Below, one piece after another: positions 7,208 to 16,987 of a DNA stretch of 64,000 bases. The stretch spans positions 1-64,000 of the forward strand of contig JAJZBM010000004.1 of NCBI GenBank assembly GCA_021798915.1. The letters run 5' to 3'. The notes beneath the pieces are model-generated. The model did not search any database and was not told the origin of the DNA. It was given only the letters and a program-made list of their open reading frames with translations. Both the position numbers and the translations under genes were made by a program. The DNA comes from Pseudomonadota bacterium (GTDB lineage Bacteria > Pseudomonadota > Alphaproteobacteria > Acetobacterales > Acetobacteraceae). The stretch's first letter is position 1, and every line of letters begins with the position of its first letter.

Positions 7208-10200
7208 ATGGATGATATTCTGGCTCGCGCGTCCGATGACGCGCTGTTTCGCGCCTTGCCACCGGCGCTCGCCCATGCCTGGCTGCTCGCCGCCCATCTC
7301 TGCCGCGGCCGGGACGTCGTCGCGGTGCTGCCCGAGGCGCGGGCAGCCGGGCCGGCCGTGGTCGCGGGCGCGGCCAAGTCACTCCGCCTGGTGGCGCGCC
7401 GCGCGATCGAGCCGGGAGGCGAGGTGCTGCCCGCCAGTGCCGCCGACGCGGTCCTCTGCCTCGACGTCCTGGCACGGAGCGCCGATCCGGCGGCATTTCT
7501 CGCGACCCTCCGCGCCGCCTTGCGCCCGGGCGGCTTCGTGCTGGTCAGCGCCCATGACCGCGATGTCGCCGCCCTCCCGGACTCGTCCCTCGCGGTTTAT
7601 CGTCACGCCTTCTCGCGCGCCGATCTCGCCGGGCTGCTCGGCGGCGCCTTCGCCCATGTCGCGCTCGTGCCCCAGCGCGGCTTCGCCGGCTTCGCCGCCC
7701 TCCCCGAGACAGCGCGTGGCGCGCTGGTGTTCGATCACGCGGCGCCCGATGCGGCCATCGCCTCGCCCACCTTGCCGCGCGCCCCGTTTCTGCTCGCCCT
7801 CGCCAGCGACGCGCCGCTGCCCGCGCTGCCGGCGAGCCTGCTGCTGCGCGATGATTTCACCGCCGTCGAAACCCTCCGCGCCGAAGCCGGGCAGGCGCGC
7901 GCCCTGGCGGCGCGCGACCACGCGATGATCGGCACCCTGGCTGCGCGCATCGAGCGGCTGGAAGCCGAGATCGCGCGTCTCACGACGCATGCCCGCGCGG
8001 CCGAGGGCGAAGCCGCGGCCCTCCGCGCCGACCAGGCGAAGCTGCTCGCCCTCGCCGGCCTCGGCCAGCGCCTGCGCGTCATCCAGCGTGGCTTCGGCGT
8101 CGCCCTCCGCGTGGCGCGCGAGGGCGGCACCCTCCTCCGCCGCTATCGCGACGGTCGGAAAATCGCCCTGCTGGCCGCGAGCCCGCTTTTCGACCGCGCC
8201 TGGTATCTGACCCGCTATCCGGAGGTCGCGGCGAGCGGGACCGACCCGGTGCGCCATTACGTCACCGACGGCGCCTTTCTCGGCTATGATCCCGGGCCGG
8301 AATTTTCGACGCTCGATTACTTCGCGCTCAATCCCGACGTGATTTCCGCCGAGGTCAATCCGCTCGAACATTACGAACGTTTCGGCCGCGCTGAGAACCG
8401 CCCGATCCGCCCGGCGCGGCGCGAGATGGATCCGGGACTCACCCCGGCCGATGAGGCGCCGCCGGCCGCCGCCCCGCCCCGTATCGCCATCCTCTCCGGC
8501 GAGGCGGAGACGCCCGGGCACACCTACCGCGTCATCCGTCTCGCGGATGCCATGCGCGCCAATGGGGCGCTCGTCAGCCTGCACGCGCCGACCACGAAAG
8601 ACGGCAAGCCGGTCGCTGGCGAGAAGCTCGTCGATCGCATCGGCGTCGTCGATCTGCTCATCATCTGGCGCCTCGGCTGGAGCGCCGAACTCCGCGATAT
8701 CGTCGCGCAGGCGCGGGCGGCGGGGGCGCGGGTGGTGCTCGATGTCGATGATCTGATGTTCGATGGCGAACACGCCTCGCCCGACGTGATCGACGGCATC
8801 CGCACCCGCGGCCTCGACCCTGCCGCCGTCAAGGGGCATTTCCTCGCCGTCCAGGAGACCTTGAAGGCGGTGGATTTCGCCATCACGCCGACGCATTTCC
8901 TGGCCGGCCAGGTGCAGCGCTGGGCGATCCCGGCCTTCGTCATCCCGAACGGCTTCGACCGCGAGAACTGGTGGCTGGCGCGGCTCGCCGTTCGTGCCCG
9001 CCGGCTTGCGGCGCCAGACGGGCTGATCCGCCTCGGCTATGCCAGCGGCACCCGCACCCATCAGCGCGATTTCAAGCGCGCCTCGGCGGCGGTCGCGCGG
9101 GTTCTGGCGGAGCGGCCGGAATGCCGGCTGGTGCTGTTCCGCCACGGCCCCTGGCCGACCCTGGATATCGAGGAATTTCCCGAATTGATCGGAGTCGAGG
9201 ACCAGATCGAATGGCGGGCAACCGTGCCGGTCGCGGAATTGCCGCGCGAACTCGCCCGCTTCGATGTCAATCTCGCGCCGCTCGAAGCCGGCAATCCGTT
9301 TTGCGAGGCGAAAAGCGAGTTGAAATATTTTGAGGCGGCGCTGGCCGGCGTGCCCTCGATCTGCTCGCCGACCGCGCCGTTCCGCCGCGCCGTGCGGGAT
9401 GGCGAAACCGGGTTTCTCGCCGATGACGAGGATGCCTGGCACGCAGCGCTGCTCGCGTTGGTCGATGACGCGGCGCTCCGGGCACGCATCAGCGCGCGTG
9501 CCTATCTCCATTGCCTCTGGGCGTATGGTCCGGAGCGGCGGGGGGAGATGGTGGCGAGCTTTCTCGACCAGGTGCTGCGCCCCGGCCGCCAGGCAGCGCG
9601 GCAATTCGCGCTCGATATCGCGCTCGCCGCCCGCCCGGCGCCGGCCCTGCCCGCGCTCCCCGAGAGCGAGATCGTCTTCGCTCATGACGGCCTCACCCGC
9701 AGTGTCGCGACCGTCGTCGTGCCGCTCTACAATTATGCCGGCTACGTCGCCGAAACGCTGGATTCGATCAAGGCGCAGAGTTTATCCGCGCTCGATCTGA
9801 TCATCGTCGATGACGCCTCGACCGATGCCTCCCTCACCGTCGCGAAGGATTGGCTCGCCGCCCATTACGGGCGTTTTGGGCGGGCATTGCTATTACGTAA
9901 CAAAAACAATGCCGGGCTCGCGCTGACCCGCAACGCCGGCTTCGCGCAGGCCGAAACGCCGTATGTCATGCCGTTCGACGCCGATAACATTCTTCTTCCC
10001 GAGTGTCTTTCACGGTGTCTTGCCGCGATCGAGGCGAGCGGCGCCGCCTTCGCCTATCCGACGATGCAGCGCTTCGGCGGCGCCGACGATATTTTCGCGA
10101 ATCTCCCCTATGATCCGATCCGCCTCGCCCCCGGCAATTACATCGACGCGACCGCACTGGTGCGGCCCGCCGCCTGGGCGGCGATCGGCGGCTATCACGA

Positions 10201-10483
10201 TATCCGCCCGACCGGGTGGGAGGATTTCGATTTCTGGTGCCGCCTCGCCGAGGCCGGCCTCTTTGGCGTGCATGTCGATGCGCCGTTGGTGCGTTATCGC
10301 GTGCATGACAATTCGATGCTGCGCACCGTCACCAATATCGAGAACAATCTGCGCACGCTGCGCGGCAAAATGCGGCGCCTCCATCCCTGGACCCTGGAAG
10401 GGCGAATCGCGGAAGACGCGGCCGACATGGCGGGGCCATCATATGCCGATGATGGAGCGGGCGAACGCGTCGGGCCATCCTGA
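7208..10483 (+). CDS. Multidomain glycosyltransferase (methyltransferase-like, coiled coil, GT4-like and GT2 modules)
   Basis: A 1,091-aa protein from the ATG at 7208, with AAAAGG 8 nt upstream; an in-frame start at 7082 would lie within the promoter island. In order I see: a degenerate SAM-methyltransferase-like fold (about 1-200, with LRPGGFVLVSAHDRD); a short coiled coil (about 230-280, ARIERLEAEIARL); a module with WYLTRYPEVAASGTDPVRHY common in surface-glycan glycosyltransferases (about 330-400); a GT-B/GT4-like domain (about 420-780, with FVIPNGFDRENW and LAPLEAGNPFCEAKSELKYF); and a C-terminal GT2 domain (about 835-1070, TVVVPLYNYAGYVAETLDSI, VDDASTD, GWEDFDFWCRLAEAG). It is probably one polypeptide making several linkages of a cell-surface glycan. 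The product is unknown. Confidence 0.85.
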   Translation: MDDILARASDDALFRALPPALAHAWLLAAHLCRGRDVVAVLPEARAAGPAVVAGAAKSLRLVARRAIEPGGEVLPASAADAVLCLDVLARSADPAAFLATLRAALRPGGFVLVSAHDRDVAALPDSSLAVYRHAFSRADLAGLLGGAFAHVALVPQRGFAGFAALPETARGALVFDHAAPDAAIASPTLPRAPFLLALASDAPLPALPASLLLRDDFTAVETLRAEAGQARALAARDHAMIGTLAARIERLEAEIARLTTHARAAEGEAAALRADQAKLLALAGLGQRLRVIQRGFGVALRVAREGGTLLRRYRDGRKIALLAASPLFDRAWYLTRYPEVAASGTDPVRHYVTDGAFLGYDPGPEFSTLDYFALNPDVISAEVNPLEHYERFGRAENRPIRPARREMDPGLTPADEAPPAAAPPRIAILSGEAETPGHTYRVIRLADAMRANGALVSLHAPTTKDGKPVAGEKLVDRIGVVDLLIIWRLGWSAELRDIVAQARAAGARVVLDVDDLMFDGEHASPDVIDGIRTRGLDPAAVKGHFLAVQETLKAVDFAITPTHFLAGQVQRWAIPAFVIPNGFDRENWWLARLAVRARRLAAPDGLIRLGYASGTRTHQRDFKRASAAVARVLAERPECRLVLFRHGPWPTLDIEEFPELIGVEDQIEWRATVPVAELPRELARFDVNLAPLEAGNPFCEAKSELKYFEAALAGVPSICSPTAPFRRAVRDGETGFLADDEDAWHAALLALVDDAALRARISARAYLHCLWAYGPERRGEMVASFLDQVLRPGRQAARQFALDIALAARPAPALPALPESEIVFAHDGLTRSVATVVVPLYNYAGYVAETLDSIKAQSLSALDLIIVDDASTDASLTVAKDWLAAHYGRFGRALLLRNKNNAGLALTRNAGFAQAETPYVMPFDADNILLPECLSRCLAAIEASGAAFAYPTMQRFGGADDIFANLPYDPIRLAPGNYIDATALVRPAAWAAIGGYHDIRPTGWEDFDFWCRLAEAGLFGVHVDAPLVRYRVHDNSMLRTVTNIENNLRTLRGKMRRLHPWTLEGRIAEDAADMAGPSYADDGAGERVGPS

Positions 10484-10661
10484 CGGTTTATGCTTGCATC
10501 GGGCGGAGATCTTTAGAATCTCGAGGAGATTGCGCCGCCGCGCATTGCCCGCGCGCGGGTCCGGACTCTGCCGCATCGGCCCTTTCTTCACGGAATCGAC
10601 GGAAGGATCCCATCCGTTTGCCCCTGCAACGGCGACATATCGCTCAAATGCGACCCCCCTG

Positions 10662-13600
10662 TCATGCGGAATTTTGGCCGCAATGGTCCCCAAGTGCCGC
10701 CGCGACGCTTTCCACCACCGTCTCCCATTGCCGCCGCCAGTCCTGGCGGAACAGCCGCGCGCTTGGATACCAGGCGCTGGTGGTGCCGGTCGCGCGCCAG
10801 CGCCAATCGGGGGCATAGGGCAGCATGATCCAGACCGGCTTGCCCATCGCCCCGGCGAGATGGCCGAGCGCGGTATCGACGGTGATGACGAGGTCGAGAG
10901 TGTCGAGAATGGCCATGGTTTCGGCAAAATCGCCGAGCGCCGGCCCCAATGAGAGCAACGGCGCGGGGCCGCGGTCATCGCTGATTTCGGCCATCGCGGC
11001 GCCTTTTTGCAAGGCGACGAAGGCAACGCCCGGCACCGCTGCCAGCGGCGCGAGGGTGGAAAGCCGCATGGAACGGTAGCGGTCGTTGTTATGGCTCGGC
11101 CGTCCCGCCCAGGCGAGGCCGACCCGCTTGAACCCGGGCGGGAGCAGCCGCGCGAGGTGCTCGCGCCAATGCTCGGCCCGGGCCGGATCGGCGACGAGAT
11201 AGGGGGTGTCGGCGGGAATGGTCTCCGGCCGCGTGCGATGGAGACGCGGCAGGCCGGAAAGCGCGGCGTAGGTGTCGAACGGGCCGCACGCCTCCCAGCG
11301 ATCGACCACCTGCAGGGCCGGGAACTGCGCCATCAGCGGCATGATCTCGCGGCTGCACGCGACCACGACCGCCTGGGCCCGCGCCGCCGCCCAGGGAATA
11401 TAGCGGCAAAACTGGATCGCATCGCCAAACCCCTGATCGGCGATCAGCAACAGCCGCCCCTGTCGCAGCGGCGCGCCATCCCAGGCCGGCTTGTCGGTCT
11501 CCGGCAGCGAGCGGGCAGCGCCTGGGAGACGAAACCGCCATTCATATTCCTCCCACCCCGCGGCCCAATCGCCACTGAGCAGCAGCGCCTCGGCGCGCAG
11601 GAAATGCGCGTTGGCATGATCCGGCAGCCGCGCCAGCGCGCGCTCGGCGCAAGCGAGCGCGGCGGTGATTTCGAGCCGGCTGTAATGGATGATGCCGAGA
11701 TTGCCGAGCGCCAGCGGATCCTCGGGCGCCAGCGCGACCGCCCGCAATCCGGTCGCCAGTGCCTCCTCATGGCGTCCGGCGGCGCGATAGACCTCGCAGA
11801 GATTGCGCGGGTAAAGCGGATTGTCGGGGGCGAGCACGAGCGAACGCTCCATGCGCGAAAGCGCGGCCTCGACCCGCCCGGCGCGGTAATCGACGATCCC
11901 CATCAGGTGATTGGCGTGTGGATGATCGGGGCGGGCGCGCAAAAAACGCGACAGCGCCACCTCGGCGGCGGCAAATCGCCCCGCCTGTTCATGCGCCCCG
12001 GCTTCCTGGAGCAAGGCAGCGGCGGCCTCGTCGGACAAATCCGCCTCGGGCGATGCCGGATCGGGCGCCGCCGCCGGGCCCGGTGTTGCGGCGCGGGCGG
12101 GCGGCGCGGCACCCTCGATCTCATAACCCAGCCGCGCGATCAGCGGTGCCAGAATCGGGATCACCGGGGCGAGTTCGGCGAGATAATGGCGATAGCGCCC
12201 GAGTGAGCGGTCATAGAGCGGCTCCGTCACCTGGGCGTAGCTCGCGGTGCGCGCATGGCGGCGGTTTTCGTGGAAGTCGAGACAGGCGGGGTCGAATTCG
12301 GCGCCGATGAAGGCCAGCAGCCGGCGCACGCTCGCCGCCGGCGCGGCCACCACCTCCTCATAGCGGAGCGGCAGGTAGCGGAGCGTCATCTGCGCGCGAT
12401 AATGCTGCACCAGTTCCATCACCAGCACGTAATGGCGGGCGATGGTTTCCAACTCGGCGGCGCAATAATACCCATGCGTCAAATGGTTGGAGAACACCGA
12501 CAGCACCACGTCGAGGGGGTGGCGGATGAGATGGATGAGCGGCGCCTCGGGAAACAGCAGCGCGATCAGGCCGAGATGCATTTCGTTCAATGGCATCTTG
12601 TCGGTGAACCAGCGCGCCGCCGATCCCGCCGCCCCTTCCCCCGGCACGCCGGCCAGCCGCGCCGCGCGGAGATACTGCTCGCGAACGAGCGAGAGCCCGT
12701 CACGGCGATCGGCCATCCAGAGTTCGGCGAGGGCCTCCGGATAGGCGAGTGTGCTATCGAGAAGGCGCGGCAGCGATTGTGCGAGATCATTGATGAAGGG
12801 CAGTTCATCGCCGCCGGCGATGGCCGGATGGCTGGTCAGGATCTGCTCGATCAGCGTCGTCCCCGAGCGCGGAAAGCCGAGGATGAAGAGCGGCTGCGCA
12901 CCGTCGGCGCCCGGTGCCGGGTGGGGCAGGGTCGCCAGCCGCTCGCTGGTGAAAAAGCCGCGGAGACGCCGCGCCAGATCCTCGGCGGCAGGGGCGAGAT
13001 AGCGCGGCGCGCCAAGTTCGCGGGCGCGCGCCTTGCCGGCGGTGAAGGCGGCGAAAGCGGCGGCATGGCGTCCGAGCCGGTCGAGCAGACGGCCCTTTTG
13101 CGACCATTCCGTCGCCCCGAGCGCGGCCGCCTCACCGGTCTCCAACAGCGCCAGCGCCGCCTCGGCGCGCCCCTCGCGTTCCAGGCATGTCGCGCGGGCG
13201 AGGCGCACGGCGGCACTTCCCGGCGCCAGCGCTTCGGCCTGATCGAGGAGCGCCTGCGCGCGGGGGAAATCGCGATCCGCCTCCTCGAGCGCCGCCCAGC
13301 CGATCAATGTTTTGATTTCGTTTGGATTGCCTCGATGCGCTTCCTCATAGAGCGCCCGCGCCGGCGCCGCGCGGCCCTGGTTTTTCAGGCTCCAGGCGAG
13401 ATTGGCGAGCAGGATCGGGTCGCGCTCCCGCCGCAGCGCCAAGGCCCGCCGGTAGTGATATTCGCCGAGCCAGGCGCGATTGGCCTCGGTGAAGATCATG
13501 CCAAGGAGATTATGCGATTGCGGATGATGAGGCGCGATACGGATCGCGTTGCGGGCGCTGGCCTCGGCTTCGGCCAGGGCGCCGCGCTCGAACAGAATCA

Positions 13601-13934
13601 ACGCCAGTTCCTGGGTCGCCTCGCCATGATTGGGGTCGAGCCCGACCAGGCGCCGCAGCAGCATCTCGGCCGGCCGCGTCTCACCCTTCGCCTTGAGCAG
13701 CCGGGCGAGCGCGAGCAGCGCGTCCCCCCGCCCCGGCGCCAGATCGAGAACGTCGCGCAAGAGATCGAGCGCGGCCTCACGCTTCCCCTCGACGGCGGAT
13801 TTCCGGGCCTCGGCGATGAGGCCATCGAGCCGCCAGCCGCCAGCGTTGGGCGCGAACACCGCCGCCGGCGCCTCGCAGCAGCGCACCGCCCGTAACCCGC
13901 TGCCGCAGGGGCAAAGCGGCCCCGCGACCCCCAT
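10662..13934 (-). CDS. TPR-sulfotransferase-TPR-glycosyltransferase fusion protein
   Basis: About 1,090 aa from the ATG at 13934; a GTG at 13949 is a possible start. It begins with a SEC-C-like zinc knuckle (GPLCPCGSG). TPR repeats follow (about 40-320). Next comes a PAPS-dependent sulfotransferase domain with the 5'-phosphosulfate loop FILGFPRSGTTLIEQIL (about 350-366) and IHLIRHPLDVVLS. A second TPR block spans about 640-800. A C-terminal GT9/GT41-like domain carries LIADQGFGDAIQFCRYIPWA and DTALGHLAGAMGKPVWIMLP. Sulfotransferase and sugar-transferase activities on one chain suggest modification of a glycan or protein with both groups. Substrates are unknown. It lies convergent to the glycosyltransferase ending at 10483. 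Confidence 0.8.
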   Translation of the reverse strand: MGVAGPLCPCGSGLRAVRCCEAPAAVFAPNAGGWRLDGLIAEARKSAVEGKREAALDLLRDVLDLAPGRGDALLALARLLKAKGETRPAEMLLRRLVGLDPNHGEATQELALILFERGALAEAEASARNAIRIAPHHPQSHNLLGMIFTEANRAWLGEYHYRRALALRRERDPILLANLAWSLKNQGRAAPARALYEEAHRGNPNEIKTLIGWAALEEADRDFPRAQALLDQAEALAPGSAAVRLARATCLEREGRAEAALALLETGEAAALGATEWSQKGRLLDRLGRHAAAFAAFTAGKARARELGAPRYLAPAAEDLARRLRGFFTSERLATLPHPAPGADGAQPLFILGFPRSGTTLIEQILTSHPAIAGGDELPFINDLAQSLPRLLDSTLAYPEALAELWMADRRDGLSLVREQYLRAARLAGVPGEGAAGSAARWFTDKMPLNEMHLGLIALLFPEAPLIHLIRHPLDVVLSVFSNHLTHGYYCAAELETIARHYVLVMELVQHYRAQMTLRYLPLRYEEVVAAPAASVRRLLAFIGAEFDPACLDFHENRRHARTASYAQVTEPLYDRSLGRYRHYLAELAPVIPILAPLIARLGYEIEGAAPPARAATPGPAAAPDPASPEADLSDEAAAALLQEAGAHEQAGRFAAAEVALSRFLRARPDHPHANHLMGIVDYRAGRVEAALSRMERSLVLAPDNPLYPRNLCEVYRAAGRHEEALATGLRAVALAPEDPLALGNLGIIHYSRLEITAALACAERALARLPDHANAHFLRAEALLLSGDWAAGWEEYEWRFRLPGAARSLPETDKPAWDGAPLRQGRLLLIADQGFGDAIQFCRYIPWAAARAQAVVVACSREIMPLMAQFPALQVVDRWEACGPFDTYAALSGLPRLHRTRPETIPADTPYLVADPARAEHWREHLARLLPPGFKRVGLAWAGRPSHNNDRYRSMRLSTLAPLAAVPGVAFVALQKGAAMAEISDDRGPAPLLSLGPALGDFAETMAILDTLDLVITVDTALGHLAGAMGKPVWIMLPYAPDWRWRATGTTSAWYPSARLFRQDWRRQWETVVESVAAALGDHCGQNSA

Positions 13935-14004
13935 GCTGCTCGCGTTCACGTAACGATCTTGTGGCTCGGCGCCGTGCAGATCAAGACCGCGCGCGCCCAG
14001 CGCC

Positions 14005-15447
14005 TCAGGAGCCCGTCGATTGCCGCACCACGACCGGCAGCACGCTCTCGCTTTCCGGCTGGCCCGGCAATGTGAGGCGGAATGTCGTTCCCTCCGGCCC
14101 GGTCGCGGCGAGTTCGAGATCACCGCCATGAGCACGCATCAGATCGCGCGCAATGGCGAGGCCAAGGCCGGTGCCACCGCGGCGATAGGAACCGACGAAG
14201 GGACGAAACAGGTTCTGCTGCACCGATTCGGGCAGGCCCGGCCCGTTATCTGCGATCAGGATCTCGGTCCCCGCCGGGCTCGATTTTGCCTTCACCGTCA
14301 CGCTGCCGGCGCCCGCCTCGGCGGCGTTGCGCAACAGATTGACGAAGACGCGAAACAACAGATCGCGATCACCCTCGATCCGAAGATCGTCGTCGAGGCA
14401 TGGCGCGATGCCGAAACCGGAGGCGGCCGGCAGCATCGCCTCGCGCACCTCGTCGATGAGCACGCGCAGCGCGAATTGGGTGCGCGCCACCGGCGGCGGA
14501 CCCTCGCGGGCGAAATCGAGGGTGCGGCGCACCATCTCGGTCGCGCGTTCGATCGCCCGCACCACCATCTCGCCCGAGCGGCGGACCCGGCCATCACCGT
14601 TCTGGGTCAGGCCATCGGCCGCCAGCATCGCCGAAGCGAGAATGCCGCGGAGATCATGGCTCACCGTCGCGACCGCGGTGCCGAGCGCGGCGAGCCGGGC
14701 ATTGCGCCACAGCGCCGCCCGCAATTCGCGCTGCATGTCGGCGAGTTCGCGCGCCGCCTCGGCCATTTCGTCATCGCCGAGGAGACTGACCGAATCGGCG
14801 TCGATCGGCGTGCCACGCTCGGGATCGGCGCGGAAGGCGACGATCGAGCCAGTGATCCGCCGAATCGGCCGCACCAGCAGGGTGAGCATGGCGAAATAGA
14901 CCAAAGCCCCGGTCACCGCCGCGATGACCAGCGACAGCCCGGCGATGCTCCAGGCATAGTCATGCAGAACGTCAAGCAGCTCACGCTCGTGCATGATCAG
15001 CTCGACCACCGTCTTGGGGCGGAGCGGGCTGTTGCCGATGATGGTGATCGGCCGGTCCCGGCTGCGAAAAAGATCGACCAAAGCGTACCCGACACTGGCC
15101 AATTGCGTCTCATGGCGGAGATCATAACGCGCGACCGGCGTGATCTCCTCCGGCGGGGCAAGCACCAGCTCGACGCCGGAGGCGCGATGGAGGCGGATCA
15201 GCTCATCGCCCGAGAGGCGGAGGAGATCGTCGCGGGTCACCGGATCGAGAAGGCCGTGTGGCGCGCCGGCGACGGCGAGGGCGGCGATATTGGCCTCGCG
15301 CACATGGCGTTGAAGCCAGGCGCGGCGCTCATGGCCAAGGCTCGGGAAAAAGATCAGCGCTTCGGTGACGAGAACGATCGCCAAAGTCAGCCATAGCAGC
15401 CGGGATGAGAGACTGCGCCGCGAGGCGTGGACGGGGTTCACCGCCAT
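14005..15447 (-). CDS. Membrane-bound sensor histidine kinase (orphan)
   Basis: A 480-aa protein with an N-terminal transmembrane helix (about 16-35), a periplasmic sensing region of about 130 residues, a second helix (about 165-190) and a HAMP-like linker. The dimerisation/phosphoacceptor segment is TVSHDLRGILASAM with the putative phospho-His at 264. The HATPase domain has LLRNAAEAG (N box), ADNGPGLP (G1) and GGTGLGLAIARDL (G2). No response regulator gene is adjacent, so the partner must be encoded elsewhere. It ends 70 bp upstream of the TPR-sulfotransferase gene in the same orientation, so co-transcription is possible. Confidence 0.85.
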   Translation of the reverse strand: MAVNPVHASRRSLSSRLLWLTLAIVLVTEALIFFPSLGHERRAWLQRHVREANIAALAVAGAPHGLLDPVTRDDLLRLSGDELIRLHRASGVELVLAPPEEITPVARYDLRHETQLASVGYALVDLFRSRDRPITIIGNSPLRPKTVVELIMHERELLDVLHDYAWSIAGLSLVIAAVTGALVYFAMLTLLVRPIRRITGSIVAFRADPERGTPIDADSVSLLGDDEMAEAARELADMQRELRAALWRNARLAALGTAVATVSHDLRGILASAMLAADGLTQNGDGRVRRSGEMVVRAIERATEMVRRTLDFAREGPPPVARTQFALRVLIDEVREAMLPAASGFGIAPCLDDDLRIEGDRDLLFRVFVNLLRNAAEAGAGSVTVKAKSSPAGTEILIADNGPGLPESVQQNLFRPFVGSYRRGGTGLGLAIARDLMRAHGGDLELAATGPEGTTFRLTLPGQPESESVLPVVVRQSTGS

Positions 15448-15621
15448 CCTGCCCGCCGCTAGATCATCCGCGTTGCCGCCATACCGCTCTCCCCGCCGGG
15501 AGTGTCGGCGAAGGCGACAGCAGCACGCGGGAAAAATTCACTCGGCATGACACGAATTTGTGAACGCTTTGCCGCTATCTCGCAAGGATTTTTGCTTTCC
15601 GCTCAAGGATCATCCCCTGTT

Positions 15622-16344
15622 TCACGCGAAAAACACCTTGCGCCGCCGCCACAGCGCCGGCAACAGCGCCAGAATCGCGAGGCCGAGCAGGGGCAGGAGG
15701 ACATGCGGGGTGAAAAGCAGCCCCGAATCGGGCGCGTGCCCCGCCGCCAGGACATCCCCCAAACCGGCGCCGACCCCGGCGAATACGAGACTGGCGGGGA
15801 TGATCCCGAGCACGGTCGCGCCGGCATAGGGCACGAGCGGCATGCCGAGCAGCGCCGGCGCGAGATTGACCAGCCAGAACGGCACCACCGGCACCAGACG
15901 TAGCGCTAAGAGGTAGTTGAACCCGTCGCGCGCCAGCCCCTCCCGGAGGCGCTCGGCGAAGCCGCCGAGCCGGCGGGCGAGCGGTGCCGCGAGCACGCTC
16001 CGCGCCAGCAGAAACAACAGCACCGCCCCCGAACTCGCGCCGATGACCGCGAGTGCCGCGCCCCGCCAGGGGCCGAACATCAGCCCGCCGACGATGGTGA
16101 GCACGCCGCCGCCCGGCACCGAGAGTGCGACCACCCCGCAATAGACCGCGACATAGGCCGAAGCCGCCACCACCGGATGGCGGGCAGCGAATACGTGCAA
16201 TGCCGTCTGATGCGCGGCCAGCGCCGCCCAGCTCAGCCGCGCCGGCAGGCCGAAGGCGATCGCGGCGACGACGATCGTGGCGAACAGCCCCAGAATGACG
16301 AGTCGTATCAAGGTTTCTCGTGATTTGGCCATAGCGCGCATCAT
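15622..16344 (-). CDS. TVP38/TMEM64 (SNARE-associated, DedA-related) family membrane protein
   Basis: A 240-aa polytopic inner-membrane protein. It contains the family core around GGGVLTIVGGLMFGPWRGAA and ASSGAVLLFLLAR, then LRLVPVVPFWLVNLAPAL, with five to six hydrophobic segments. Relatives (YdjX/YdjZ, DedA) are implicated in lipid scrambling and membrane homeostasis; the specific role here is not known. It is divergent from rpmH, with the rpmH promoter in the 114-bp gap. Confidence 0.85.
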   Translation of the reverse strand: MMRAMAKSRETLIRLVILGLFATIVVAAIAFGLPARLSWAALAAHQTALHVFAARHPVVAASAYVAVYCGVVALSVPGGGVLTIVGGLMFGPWRGAALAVIGASSGAVLLFLLARSVLAAPLARRLGGFAERLREGLARDGFNYLLALRLVPVVPFWLVNLAPALLGMPLVPYAGATVLGIIPASLVFAGVGAGLGDVLAAGHAPDSGLLFTPHVLLPLLGLAILALLPALWRRRKVFFA

Positions 16345-16360
16345 GCGCCGCGCGGGACGA

Positions 16361-16390
16361 TTGACGCAATCGCCGCCCTGCCTCTATACC
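16361..16390 (+). promoter_or_regulatory. Putative sigma-70 promoter of the rpmH operon
   Basis: TTGACG (16361-16366), an 18-bp spacer and TATACC (16385-16390) give a leader of about 60 nt before rpmH. The position is as expected for this strongly expressed ribosomal protein operon. Confidence 0.6.
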
Positions 16391-16458
16391 ACCGCCCGGC
16401 GGCGGGTCCGAAGGGTCGGCACCCGCCTCAGTAGCATGTCCCTGATTCGGAGAGCGTC

Positions 16459-16593
16459 GTGAAGCGCACCTATCAACCCTCTAAGCTGGTCCGCAAACGC
16501 CGCCATGGCTTTCGCGCCCGCATGGCAACCGTCGGCGGACGTAAGGTTCTGGCCGCCCGCCGCGCCAAGGGCCGCAAGCGCCTGTCGGCGTGA
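16459..16593 (+). CDS. rpmH: 50S ribosomal protein L34
   Basis: The 44-aa product begins [17 protein letters not shown] after the initiator and is rich in Lys and Arg, ending GRKRLSA, which is the full L34 pattern. It starts at GTG (16459) with GGAGAG close upstream, a short spacer. It opens the rpmH-rnpA-yidD-yidC-engB operon. It is easily missed because of its size and its GTG start. Confidence 0.95.
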   Translation: MKRTYQPSKLVRKRRHGFRARMATVGGRKVLAARRAKGRKRLSA

Positions 16594-16618
16594 CCGGCCA
16601 CGGCGGTTTGCCCAGGAC

Positions 16619-16987
16619 ATGACCGCCCCGGCCGCCGCCGGCGCGAAAGCCGCGAAAGCGAAGCCACCACCGCGCCTGAAACGGCGGGCGGAGTTTCTCG
16701 CCCTCGCCGCCAAGGGGCGAAAGACGCAGATGACGGGGCTGGTTTTGCAGGTACTGGCGACCGGCAAACCCACTCGGATCGGCTTCACCGCGACCCGCAA
16801 GATCGGCAACGCGGTGGTTCGCAACCGCGCCCGGCGGCGCCTTCGCGAGGTGGCGCGGCTCCATTTCGCCGAACACGAGACCAGCGGCGCCGATTTCGTG
16901 CTGATCGCCCGGCGCGACACCGCGCGGCGCCCCTTCGCCCAACTCCGCGCCGATCTCGCGCAAGCGATCGCGAAGATCGCGCCATGA
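16619..16987 (+). CDS. rnpA: Ribonuclease P protein component
   Basis: The protein subunit of RNase P, which helps the RNA subunit bind pre-tRNA leaders. It is 122 aa from the ATG at 16619, with an Ala/Lys-rich extension before LKRRAEFLAL. The conserved RNR motif is present in NAVVRNRARRRLREVAR. The upstream in-frame extension overlaps rpmH and lacks family similarity. It overlaps yidD by 4 nt (ATGA), indicating translational coupling. Confidence 0.95.
   Translation: MTAPAAAGAKAAKAKPPPRLKRRAEFLALAAKGRKTQMTGLVLQVLATGKPTRIGFTATRKIGNAVVRNRARRRLREVARLHFAEHETSGADFVLIARRDTARRPFAQLRADLAQAIAKIAP

Noticed and set aside
7379-9685. 768-aa minus-strand open frame
   Set aside because: Antisense to the large multidomain glycosyltransferase and without recognisable motifs or a ribosome binding site.
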